Shown: piece by piece, positions 1 through 8,392 of the stretch | Layout: every line of letters begins with the position of its first letter | Position numbering within the stretch: position 1 is the stretch's first letter | NCBI GenBank assembly: GCA_029856105.1 | Contig: JAHQWH010000035.1 | Span: 1 to 51,046, forward strand | Source: Promethearchaeia archaeon | GTDB lineage: Archaea > Asgardarchaeota > Lokiarchaeia > Sigyniarchaeales > SOKP01 | DNA: 51,046 nucleotides | Reading direction: 5' to 3' | Position numbers and translations under genes: made by a program | The notes under the pieces: generated by a model | What the model saw: only the letters and a program-made list of their open reading frames with translations | Databases searched by the model: none | What the model was told of the DNA's origin: nothing

Positions 1-730
1 CTTTTCGATATTTAGTATGAAATCTTTTATTTAGTCTAGGGGAGGAATATTTAAAAAGAAAAAGAGTAGGCGCGGTTCCAACAGGGAGTTTAAGAGAAGT
101 ACTAATAATCTGTTGCGTTTCAAGGATATGGGCTAAGCTTTCGATGTCAATTACCCCTCCATCGACCCAAATGTTCTCTATGCCAATTTTTTTCAAACCA
201 TCAATAATATTTGTATTTCCCGGTTGGTTGTTTTCGGTAATATAAGAATATCTTTGTGTAGAGGTCATATTACTTGAGGCGAGGATTAAAACCACAGCAG
301 AAGTTATTTTGTTCTTTTGGAGAAGTTCAATTTCTTTCTTATTTTTTAGGTTTGATACGGCGTTATATATAAATTCATTTGGCTTAACCCCATTTTCCGA
401 AAGCCATTCAAGACCCGCAACTCTAGCCCCAAAAGTCCCCCCTAAAACAAAAGGGGGTTCAAATTTATCAAAATAAAACTCTAAATATTTTTCCATGGCT
501 CCAGGTGTAACTGCTGAAATCTCAACCAAATCAGGAATTTTATATTTTTTGGCTAAATCTTTTTGAGTGTTAATTCTTTTAGCAGCTTTTTCTTCGTCAA
601 AATTTTCTTCGTTTTTACGATCAACCAAAGTTTGACTTTGATAAAACATCGTTCCAATCATTATGGGCGGTAAATCATAACCACCATAACCTAATTTGAT
701 ATCACCATATGAAAAATATTCTTGCGGCAT
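1..730 (-). CDS. mtrH: MtrH-like tetrahydromethanopterin S-methyltransferase subunit H homologue (3' end beyond window)
   Basis: I translated this by hand from the reverse strand. The ATG at 728-730 begins MPQEYFSYGDIKLGYGGYD, an in-frame TAA lies just upstream, and the frame is open to the window edge, giving 243 residues without a stop. The early PPIMIGTMFYQSQ and the later LVEISAVTPGAMEKYL, PFVLGGTFGARVAG and IWVDGGVID stretches look like the TIM-barrel methyltransferase family of MtrH. Family members move a methyl group between tetrahydromethanopterin or folate and a corrinoid protein. Full-length MtrH is about 310 residues, so roughly 70 are missing. No other mtr subunit is visible, which fits a stand-alone MtrH used in methylamine-type or Wood-Ljungdahl methyl transfer rather than the methanogen membrane complex; that role is inferred. 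The cdhA gene 3 kb away is in a related pathway. Confidence 0.75.
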   Translation of the reverse strand, partial: MPQEYFSYGDIKLGYGGYDLPPIMIGTMFYQSQTLVDRKNEENFDEEKAAKRINTQKDLAKKYKIPDLVEISAVTPGAMEKYLEFYFDKFEPPFVLGGTFGARVAGLEWLSENGVKPNEFIYNAVSNLKNKKEIELLQKNKITSAVVLILASSNMTSTQRYSYITENNQPGNTNIIDGLKKIGIENIWVDGGVIDIESLAHILETQQIISTSLKLPVGTAPTLFLFKYSSPRLNKRFHTKYRK

Positions 731-835
731 ATTTGGATCATTTTAAAAATTTAATAATAAGATAATATCTTTTATAACACTAACACTATTTAAAATTAAT
801 ATTTATAGAAATATAATTAAGTAAGATAGATTTAA

Positions 836-2029
836 TCAGTAAAGATGTAATTTTACACCACAATTTTTACATCGATTATTTCTTAAATCTTTAAAGCATT
901 TTTCATGGTACAAGGTTTTACAGTTGTCACACCTTAAAATTTCTTGTCCTTCTTCAAATATGAAATTACATACGGGGCACGAGTTAAACATTTCGTCAGA
1001 ATCTAAATCCTTAAAATGCACTTTGTCTGCGTGAGATATTTCTGGTTCTTCAGGAGCAGATTTTTGTTTTATTCGTGGTTTAATCAAAGAAGTTAATTTT
1101 TGAGCCTGAGATACTTCAGTAGGAATTTTTAATAGATAATAACAATGTGGACACCTTACGGTCCCGGCCAGTCTCATTTTTTTATCTTTTTGTGCGTCTG
1201 CCCATGAATTTAAACAATGAATATGAAACGGTGTCTGACAGTTAGGGCAATATCGTCCACTAATGTAAAATGAACTTTTTGTATATGGGTTTGTGTCGGA
1301 AAAACAAATCGAACATTTCTTATAATCTCCTAAACCCCTGATTTGCAATAATCGCTGTTCTTGATCTTTCGTTAAATCTTGAACTCTTAATAAATCAGCA
1401 GCTATTTTCCTTAGAAATGCCGGATTTTCAATCAGCGAACTATCTCCACCACCATAAGTTTTGACGTTAGAACTCGCTAGATCGTGAGCTGATTGCAATA
1501 AAGTTTGAGCATCGTTATTGTAGTAATAATTACCACCAGTTATGTCTGACATTCTTTTTAAAACGTTAAGAGTAGAGAGCTCTCCTAAACGAAAGGAATC
1601 TATTTTAATGGTTAATCCTTGAGCAAGGCGAGCCATTTTCAAAGGATCTATTGACATTTTTGTGTAGTTTCCGTCAGAAATAACAAGGATTCGAGGAATT
1701 TTAGCTGCTATTTTACGTAATTCTGAAATAATAAGTTTTATTGAAAGACCTAAAGCTTCTCCCATTGATGACTTACCTGAAAGTTCTAAAGAATCTAAAG
1801 CGTCAAAGAGTTGACCCTTAATGTTTGTAAAATCAATTATTTTCTTTGGTTTATCAGAAAAAGCAATAATCGCGAAGGCACTCGAAGTATCTTCAGCAAA
1901 CCTTTCGCTGATTAGCTTCTTTATGGCATCAATGCTACATTTCATTCGGTTTGGTTGATAATCTGTTCGATACATAGATCTAGAAGTATCAATACAAATA
2001 ACAATGTTCTCAGGAGTTCGTTCAGACAA
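836..2029 (-). CDS. vWA-domain protein with two C-terminal RING-like zinc modules
   Basis: A 397-residue protein. Residues 8-190 form a von Willebrand A fold with a MIDAS motif D14-T-S16-R-S18 and a second acidic loop ISDGNY near 117-122. Module 1 has C239/C242, C261/C264, H271/C272 and C293/C296. A linker of about 50 residues leads to module 2 with C351/C354, C367/C370, H375/C378 and C387/C390, a nearly canonical RING-like C/H order ending two codons before the C-terminal KLHLY. The vWA fold binds metal and protein partners, and RING folds commonly recruit ubiquitin E2 enzymes. The order vWA, zinc finger, RING also recalls TFIIH subunit p44/Ssl1. Either function is inference. The start is TTG (2027-2029), since no ATG lies near the conserved MIDAS strand. 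A gene-free 192 bp separates it from the divergent GTPase gene. Confidence 0.75.
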   Translation of the reverse strand: MSERTPENIVICIDTSRSMYRTDYQPNRMKCSIDAIKKLISERFAEDTSSAFAIIAFSDKPKKIIDFTNIKGQLFDALDSLELSGKSSMGEALGLSIKLIISELRKIAAKIPRILVISDGNYTKMSIDPLKMARLAQGLTIKIDSFRLGELSTLNVLKRMSDITGGNYYYNNDAQTLLQSAHDLASSNVKTYGGGDSSLIENPAFLRKIAADLLRVQDLTKDQEQRLLQIRGLGDYKKCSICFSDTNPYTKSSFYISGRYCPNCQTPFHIHCLNSWADAQKDKKMRLAGTVRCPHCYYLLKIPTEVSQAQKLTSLIKPRIKQKSAPEEPEISHADKVHFKDLDSDEMFNSCPVCNFIFEEGQEILRCDNCKTLYHEKCFKDLRNNRCKNCGVKLHLY

Positions 2030-2221
2030 TGTTTAAATACCCTTACTACTTGTAGATATACCCTTAATTACTTTCTAAACTTTATATGAAACAATAAGAA
2101 TAAATATTTATGTGTTTTATGTGTTTTTCACAAAACTAAAGTTTTATTAATTAGATCTTTTACTATAAAAATATCTTTTACTATTAAAAAGCATAATTGA
2201 TATTAGATTCGTTGACAAAAA

Positions 2222-3430
2222 ATGTCTGAAGAGGAGCCAAGAAAGGTTGTAATTAAAGACTTCTTTAAAAGTTCTATTATTATTAATGAACTAGATGAAG
2301 CATTGAAGTTCAAGCCAAATAGTCTTATTGGGATTGATCAGATTTCTAGCGAAAAATTAATTGAACATAATATAAAAAATATTGAAGCGTTAGCCAAAGT
2401 TCAATTAGAAAATCTTCCCAAAATAGAAGAAATTCCTATAAACATTCTTACAAAATGGGTCAAGATAGCTCAAGTGTTAGAGAAAGCGATTAGAGAAAAG
2501 TTAAAAACTCATAAAAAATTATTAATGATTGGGCTCGATAATGGCGGGAAGACCAGTATTTTGGCAGTGCTTCAGGATAAGTATTCTATAATTAAGTCTT
2601 TGATGCCAACAAGAGGGGTCAAACGCGAAAAATTAGATTTTTTCGGTTATCCAATACTTTCATGGGATTTAGGTGGTCAAGTTCAGTATAGAGAGAAACT
2701 ATACTTTAATAAACCTGAGTTATTTTTTACTGAAGCTGATTTAATTTTGTACGTTGTCGACACCCAAGAGACTGAACGATTTACAGAATCAGCTAATTAC
2801 TTCCGTCAAGTATTGAAAGCTTTAAAACAATTAAATGAGTTTCCCCCCATTTTAATTGTACTTTCAAAAAGCGATCAGGATGTTCGCACCTCGCTCGAAT
2901 GGCAGAATAATGTATCTACTATAAAATCTAAATTTAATCACATTGTTGGGGAATTTGAGAAATTCTCTGTTAGCTATTCAGATACAACAATATATCAGAA
3001 AGAAACGATAATGCAGATGTTTAGTGAGGCGTTAAAAAAGGTCTCTGAAACATCTGAAATTATCGAAAACATCCTCGAAGATTTCGCCCAGATAATTGAA
3101 GGCAAAGCTGCAACTTTGATTTCCATGGATGGATTAATTTTTGGAAACTTCACAGACTCAGAGATTGACAAAGCATTGTTAAATAATACCGCTTTAATTA
3201 TGCAAACTCTCTCAAACTTCCACAATTCAGTAGGATTAATTAGAGAGCCTTCGATGACGCTTAATTTTCCACTAAATGGGTTTACTATTCGAGGAGAAAA
3301 ACTATTTGAATATTCAGAATTGAACATCCCCGTTTATTTATGGATTTTATCTGAAAATGTCGAGCTTCTTTACGAAAAAATCGATTACTTCAAGCAACAA
3401 CTCTTACCCTTAATTAACTTATTCCTTTAA
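2222..3430 (+). CDS. Helix-hairpin-helix / Arf-like GTPase / roadblock-type fusion protein
   Basis: A 402-residue three-part protein. Residues 30-75 (IGIDQISSEKLIEHNIKNI) look like the helix-hairpin-helix module at the N-terminus of RadA. Residues 98-270 are a small GTPase of Arf/Sar type: P-loop GLDNGGKTS (104-112), a switch I threonine near T130, WDLGGQ (148-153), and SKSD (215-218) in place of NKxD. Residues 285-402 (AATLISMDGLIFGNF onwards) resemble a roadblock/LC7 or longin fold, the usual GTPase-partner fold. The protein thus joins a GTPase to its own likely regulator. The start is ATG without an evident SD sequence; an A/T-rich promoter (about 2161-2190) suggests a short leader. It is divergent from the vWA/RING gene. 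GTPase identity is firm, the roadblock assignment moderate, and the cellular role unknown. Confidence 0.8.
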   Translation: MSEEEPRKVVIKDFFKSSIIINELDEALKFKPNSLIGIDQISSEKLIEHNIKNIEALAKVQLENLPKIEEIPINILTKWVKIAQVLEKAIREKLKTHKKLLMIGLDNGGKTSILAVLQDKYSIIKSLMPTRGVKREKLDFFGYPILSWDLGGQVQYREKLYFNKPELFFTEADLILYVVDTQETERFTESANYFRQVLKALKQLNEFPPILIVLSKSDQDVRTSLEWQNNVSTIKSKFNHIVGEFEKFSVSYSDTTIYQKETIMQMFSEALKKVSETSEIIENILEDFAQIIEGKAATLISMDGLIFGNFTDSEIDKALLNNTALIMQTLSNFHNSVGLIREPSMTLNFPLNGFTIRGEKLFEYSELNIPVYLWILSENVELLYEKIDYFKQQLLPLINLFL

Positions 3431-3502
3431 TTATTTTTCTTTTTAATTCTAACGATTAAATAACGAATTCCTTAAGTTTGAAAAATAAAAAAAGTTAGAA
3501 AA

Positions 3503-3721
3503 TTAAAATTCTTTTAAAGAAGTAGCTTCTTTTGCCGAAAGTAAGTATTCGGTGCATTTGTCCATCATTTCAATCGCGTTGTTTAAATTTTCAACAACTG
3601 AAGTTAGATTTTTTTCCTTTGCGATGTCTCTCCATTTTACAAAACTTTCTTTATGAGATTCGTTGTGATTTGCCCAATGCTCGCATAATTTTGAAAGCTT
3701 TAATAATTGTTTATCAACCAT
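3503..3721 (-). CDS. Small helical His-rich protein next to cdhA
   Basis: About 72 residues starting at MVDKQLLKLSKL. A TTG seven codons upstream could also serve, but the ATG at 3719-3721 is more likely. The central part carries HWANHNESHKESFVKW, with three histidines spaced as HxxxHxxxH, followed by amphipathic helices. I recall short archaeal proteins with a similar HWxxHNxxH signature near nickel or cobalt enzymes, but cannot confirm the family here. It lies 140 bp downstream of cdhA on the same strand, so co-expression with the nickel enzyme is plausible. Metal binding is inference from the histidine spacing. Confidence 0.6.
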   Translation of the reverse strand: MVDKQLLKLSKLCEHWANHNESHKESFVKWRDIAKEKNLTSVVENLNNAIEMMDKCTEYLLSAKEATSLKEF

Positions 3722-3860
3722 ATTTTTTAAGCCTGAAATCAATCAATTAGATTCAATTTATAATTTAATTAATCAATAAAAATTAATATGCAATTTTAAA
3801 TTCTGTGTTCTAAATTTTTAATAAATTAAAAAAAAGAGATAAAAAAAAATAAAAATTAAA

Positions 3861-6212
3861 TTACTCTCTACATAATCGCTTTAGTAAGGTAGGATCAACA
3901 ATCTCTCTTGGTTGCCAACCTTTCTCCTTAAGAAATTCCTGAATTTCTGTTTTCATACTGATTGGAATGTCCGTTTCTACTCGAATAAATCTTTCTAAAT
4001 CGTTTGGAAATTGTACGCCCTTATATTTTCGTTCAAGGTCAATCCAATGAGATAGTTTAATCATCCTTCCTTTTGAGTTGTCCGCAGGTCTTAAAGCTAA
4101 TTTTGCAACCAAGCAAATTGCTTGCTCTATGGTTTCTGCGGGTGTGAGCAAATGTTCTGGTCCTGGTCCAATCAAATGGTCGCCAGTACCGTCTCTTGCG
4201 TTATAGACTTTCCAAGTATCTTCGTCGTCAGATCGTCCTATATACATACGACGATATTCCGCTGCGTGAGGTCCAACAATTGCTGGAATTCCAATCCCAT
4301 TAGCACTACTTGCAATACTTGCGGCTTTCTGACTCATTGCACCCCAAGCTACTCCGACAGCTCCAACTCTATTTAAGACGTAATCAGCAATTTCTTCAAA
4401 GTTGCCTCTAATTGGACGACGTGCGAAAATACTAGCTACTTTAACTGCCGCTCCTGTTATGTGAGGGTTCGAAACGCAACTTCCTACATTTACTAGACCG
4501 CCACGATCGAAATCGCCTGGGAATCTGTCATATAAAGTTTGTCCTTCTTCGTCTTTAACGAGCCCTATATCCATCGCAGCACAACCAGAAACAACTACGA
4601 TATAACCTCTCACACAGAATTCTTCAGCAAGTAGATACAATTCCTGAATTTCTTTACCGTAATTTGCACAACCAATAATAGCAACGATTCCTGGAATTTC
4701 ACCAAGCACTATTGGAGCACCAACATTACGGATTTCAGTATCTTGAATTGGTCCTCGCCCTGCTCTCATGTTATATTTCTCATTTCTAATTTTATCTCGT
4801 CCAGCATACATTATTAGAGTGAGAGGTGACACATTTTTCATACAGTCAGCCTCACATCGACCACAATCCAAGCATGAGTCATAACATTGCTCTGCTAATA
4901 CAGAAAAGTCTCCTTCTTTGGCTAATCTTACACCTTCTACTAAGGGTAAATCGTTGGGACAGTTTCGTTGACAATTTCCGCACCCGTTGCAATTCATCGC
5001 CATAGTTATACAACCGTCTTCGTCTGGAACCGCACTTCTACCTTTTCTTATAGGCCTTACTTTAACCGCAACTTCAGCAATAACTTTTCCTGCTTTTATT
5101 GGGTCTAAAATTAATACGCCAGGGGCTTTACCACTAACTAAATCGTCAATAATTTCTTCTGCGGGATCATCAGTTCTGTCCGGTAAACCTGCCATTATCT
5201 TTTCATTCGTGGCAATAAAGGGAGCACCAACAAGTTTTGCTTGCTCAAAAGCGCGAAGATGTACGCACTGTTCATCTACAACTACAACATCGGCTAAGCC
5301 CGAACGGATGTAAAACATCTGGCGGGAAAGCGAACCAACGATTTTTGCACCGCTGTAATACCTTGTTAAATCGATCGCTGTGCAACAAATTGCTCCTACA
5401 TCCACTTTATCTTGTAAACCTTTTTCTCTTAAATAATCGACTAATTCAATCCCTGGAGCTACATTGTGCCCAATCAACAAGATAGTTGCCTTGTTTTCGA
5501 AATCCATTGTACCCATGCCTAGTTCGACGATTGGGACATCAGGATCTCCGCAAGGAAATCCATAAGCAGCAATTTGAACGGCATCGCTTATTTCCATTCC
5601 TACATTGTCGCAAAGACCAGCTAGAAAAGATTTTGATTCGTAGTCTAAGTAAGAAGCTTCTTGGCCTGTGTGCCCCGATGCTAGAAGATGTGTAATATTA
5701 AATTGAACCCATTTCATAGCCTCTTCTAAGTCTTCTAAAGTTTCTGGCTTCATTCCAACGATTAATCGGGTCATAGGCATTTCAAGTGCGATATTGTTCC
5801 CGAAATCTATTGGAACGTTACCAAACTTTTCTTTTAGCCAATGAAGTAGATGGTCTCCGTGTGCAGAATGGCAACTAGCGCCTATGCAGCAAGCAATTTC
5901 TACAATCTTTGCACATGCTCCTTCCATATTAATTCCACAAGCCCCAGTTCGGCCCTTGGAAAGATTACACTTACCGAATGTGCATAAGCAACACATATCA
6001 CAAATCGGCATGTAAAAAGGCTTATACCTTTCCATGAGTTTAAAGAACCAGCTTCTAAGCGTGGGAATGTGAGGCTTCATGTGAGGGCCTTCTGGTTCCC
6101 ACTCCGTCTCATCACCGTAAGATACTCTACCCGTAGTCAATTCAAATCCTTTTATTTGCCCGAGTGGACCCGAGTAGCTATCAATCTTTAATTTTGCGCC
6201 TTTCCTACTCAT
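3861..6212 (-). CDS. cdhA: CO dehydrogenase/acetyl-CoA synthase complex, alpha subunit (archaeal CdhA)
   Basis: A nickel-iron-sulfur CO dehydrogenase that interconverts CO2 and CO for the archaeal Wood-Ljungdahl pathway. About 783 residues, close to the usual 770-810. The N-terminal cysteine cluster CDMCCLCTFGKCNLSKGRTG supplies iron-sulfur clusters, and CIGASCHSAHGDHLLHW follows. Two ferredoxin-like sites (CNGCGNCQRNCPNDLP and CLDCGRCEADCMKN) mark the archaeal CdhA class and are absent from bacterial CooS. C-cluster ligands are spread over the second half (CANYGKE, SGCAAMDIG, NVGSCVSNPH). I prefer the ATG at 6210-6212 (MSRKGAKL); a GTG three codons upstream is possible. cdhB, cdhC, cdhD and cdhE are not adjacent, unlike the usual cluster, so partners must be encoded elsewhere. 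Confidence 0.95.
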   Translation of the reverse strand: MSRKGAKLKIDSYSGPLGQIKGFELTTGRVSYGDETEWEPEGPHMKPHIPTLRSWFFKLMERYKPFYMPICDMCCLCTFGKCNLSKGRTGACGINMEGACAKIVEIACCIGASCHSAHGDHLLHWLKEKFGNVPIDFGNNIALEMPMTRLIVGMKPETLEDLEEAMKWVQFNITHLLASGHTGQEASYLDYESKSFLAGLCDNVGMEISDAVQIAAYGFPCGDPDVPIVELGMGTMDFENKATILLIGHNVAPGIELVDYLREKGLQDKVDVGAICCTAIDLTRYYSGAKIVGSLSRQMFYIRSGLADVVVVDEQCVHLRAFEQAKLVGAPFIATNEKIMAGLPDRTDDPAEEIIDDLVSGKAPGVLILDPIKAGKVIAEVAVKVRPIRKGRSAVPDEDGCITMAMNCNGCGNCQRNCPNDLPLVEGVRLAKEGDFSVLAEQCYDSCLDCGRCEADCMKNVSPLTLIMYAGRDKIRNEKYNMRAGRGPIQDTEIRNVGAPIVLGEIPGIVAIIGCANYGKEIQELYLLAEEFCVRGYIVVVSGCAAMDIGLVKDEEGQTLYDRFPGDFDRGGLVNVGSCVSNPHITGAAVKVASIFARRPIRGNFEEIADYVLNRVGAVGVAWGAMSQKAASIASSANGIGIPAIVGPHAAEYRRMYIGRSDDEDTWKVYNARDGTGDHLIGPGPEHLLTPAETIEQAICLVAKLALRPADNSKGRMIKLSHWIDLERKYKGVQFPNDLERFIRVETDIPISMKTEIQEFLKEKGWQPREIVDPTLLKRLCRE

Positions 6213-6461
6213 ATTTTTCACTTATTTATGCAATATTTTTTTTTGAATAATTATTTATTCTAATGATAAATAAAATTATATTTGGTATTATTTTAAAATT
6301 TATATTTTCTATTGAGAGAATAATTTAGTGAATTTAAAGGTATTTAGAAGATTGTAAAATAGAAATTGGTTAATTGATTTCAAAAAATTAGTGTGAAATT
6401 CCATTTAGTGAGATAATTCACTTCAATTAAGTAAAGTAATTGAGTTTGAAAAGTTATTTTA

Positions 6462-7058
6462 TTACAATGAGGCTAAAAATTCTGATACTGTCTCATCAGA
6501 AAGATCTGCATCTACTAAGCGGGCCTCTATTTCTTCTGTGAGTAAATCGAATCTAAAAGAACATTTTTTTCCCCCAGTCAGAACACATTCTACCTCTTTG
6601 CCATCAACATCGATACCTAACTCTTCAAGAATGCCGCTGAATATTCCGAGATAAAGTAGACACAAATTTTTCGCCATAATATTATCTTTTTCTTGAACGG
6701 CTAAAGATTCGTACGCGTTTATAATAATATAATCTTTTTTAAACATACCAGCTAACCCACCATATCCCATGAGCATCAATGCTTCAAGAGTGCCAAAAAC
6801 TACTTCTTTTTTAGTAGCCATTATTTCTTTGGTCCAATCTTTATGATAGAAGAACTTTTCCATAAATAATTTACCTAAAGACTTTCCGGTCCAAATTAGG
6901 ATGTCGTCCGCATTTGTTCCGGCAAATTCACAGAATTCCATGATTTCGTTTGGACGTAGCATTACTAAACGCATGTCTTTATTTTTTTCGCCTAAAAATA
7001 ACTGTCCGTCTTTTTCTTCAACATTAATTTCGAGCTCTTTTTTTAGTCGCTTGAACAT
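6462..7058 (-). CDS. V4R (4-vinyl reductase) domain protein
   Basis: A 198-residue protein whose C-terminal half has the V4R signature: a helix pair (NLCLLYLGIFSGILEELG), then VECVLTGGKKCSFRFDLL, a Gly-Gly-x-x-Cys-x-F ending typical of COG1719. V4R domains bind small aromatic or hydrophobic ligands and occur in NtrC-type sensors, bacteriochlorophyll enzymes and TRAPP Bet3 relatives. No DNA-binding or kinase domain is attached. C167/C175-type cysteines near the C-terminus could bind metal, as in other V4R proteins. The ATG is preceded by GGTAAAATT, a weak SD. It is followed after about 240 bp of A/T-rich sequence by cdhA on the same strand. The ligand and role are unknown. Confidence 0.75.
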   Translation of the reverse strand: MFKRLKKELEINVEEKDGQLFLGEKNKDMRLVMLRPNEIMEFCEFAGTNADDILIWTGKSLGKLFMEKFFYHKDWTKEIMATKKEVVFGTLEALMLMGYGGLAGMFKKDYIIINAYESLAVQEKDNIMAKNLCLLYLGIFSGILEELGIDVDGKEVECVLTGGKKCSFRFDLLTEEIEARLVDADLSDETVSEFLASL

Positions 7059-7180
7059 AATTTTACCTACTCGATATAATCAATAGTTTATTGTAATAAA
7101 ATTACAATATCTTATATATTTAATATAATAGAAATTTATTTGGTTAAGTTATAAATTTAATGATGATACAATTAGATTAA

Positions 7181-8218
7181 TTAAGGTGAAATTAAGGTGA
7201 AAATTGAATTTATTAATTTTTCAATATTATAATTTGTTTTAACAGAAGTAAATAAAAATTCCCACTTTCTATTAGCAAATTTATCAAACTCAAAAAATTC
7301 AATAATTTCTTTCTTTGTCCTCTCAAGCGGTTCTTTCTTTTCTTGATTCAGGTTATTAATTAAATCGACTTTATTGCCTAAAATCAAGAGTGGGATGTCT
7401 TTTATTCCATTTCGCGTTATAATGTTCCAAAATTCTTTTTTAGACTCCTCAAATCGCAATTGATTTGCTATATCTATCATGTAAACGATGATATTTGAGT
7501 CTTGTAGGCCAATTAGCCATCTTTTTCTGAATAAAGATTGTCCAGGCATATCCCACCAAGACATCGAACCTTGCTTTTTTTGAAGGTATTCTATATTGAA
7601 CTTTCTTGTTGGAGTAAAAAAATTATCGTTAAATTGACCGGTTTTTAATCTCCTTGTTAAGGAAGTTTTTCCGACTTCGTCAATTCCAAATAGGAATACT
7701 TTTGTAAATAATCCTGCCGGTCGGAAGGAAGTTTCTGTAACTTTTTCAAGAATTTCATCTCCGTATCTTTTTATATCGATGAATAGTGTTATCAAAAAAT
7801 TCTCAATTTCCATATCATCTTCGAAAGAGCAACTTTTCTCCGTATTTAATAACTCATTTGACAAATCTTCAAAAATTTCTTTGTAATCAAAAGGGTTATC
7901 TTCTTTTTCAAACATTAATCCAATTAGCATTTCTGAATTAATACAAATAGTATATATGTTCTGGTCGCCAATAATTTGCGGAACAGGGCTGCCAATTTCA
8001 AACGGTTTAGAACTTTTGTTTATACCATTAGAGTCATCTAATTTTTTAATGCTTTCACTACAAGGTTCTACTAGAGAGCCGTGATCGTGACCATAGATGA
8101 TTTTTGAAACGATATCTTTGTTATCTTTTTTCACGATATCTTCTGGATAGCTAAAAATATCGAAACGATTTAGATCATGGGAATTTTTACGTTTTAACAA
8201 AAATATTTTAGATAGCAA
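7181..8218 (-). CDS. Longin/roadblock-like domain fused to Ras/Arf-type GTPase
   Basis: A 345-residue protein. Residues 20-165 are compatible with a longin or roadblock-like sensor fold (NIYTICINSEMLIGLMFEKE, then acidic helices). Residues 170-345 form a complete small GTPase: P-loop GIDEVGKTSL (178-187), switch threonine near T204, WWDMPGQ (221-227), NKVD (282-285) and a C-terminal SVK-like G5. WDxPGQ lies between Arf and Rab style. This order, regulator first and GTPase second, is the reverse of the fusion at 2222-3430. The start is TTG at 8216-8218, backed by TAGGAAG about 6 bases upstream; the next methionine lies almost 100 residues in. A role in membrane or cytoskeletal signalling is inferred. 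Confidence 0.8.
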   Translation of the reverse strand: MLSKIFLLKRKNSHDLNRFDIFSYPEDIVKKDNKDIVSKIIYGHDHGSLVEPCSESIKKLDDSNGINKSSKPFEIGSPVPQIIGDQNIYTICINSEMLIGLMFEKEDNPFDYKEIFEDLSNELLNTEKSCSFEDDMEIENFLITLFIDIKRYGDEILEKVTETSFRPAGLFTKVFLFGIDEVGKTSLTRRLKTGQFNDNFFTPTRKFNIEYLQKKQGSMSWWDMPGQSLFRKRWLIGLQDSNIIVYMIDIANQLRFEESKKEFWNIITRNGIKDIPLLILGNKVDLINNLNQEKKEPLERTKKEIIEFFEFDKFANRKWEFLFTSVKTNYNIEKLINSIFTLISP

Positions 8219-8392
8219 AAAATCTTCCTAATCATTTATTTAAGGATTAAATTAATTATGTTAATAAAAAATGCTTAAAAAAAGTTTGGAATTAAGCGGA
8301 TATCCTTTCTTATAAACTTTATCCTTTTAAGCCCTTAATAAATAGACAGAAAAAAGTATTTTATAATAATTTATATTATTTTAAGGAAATAT

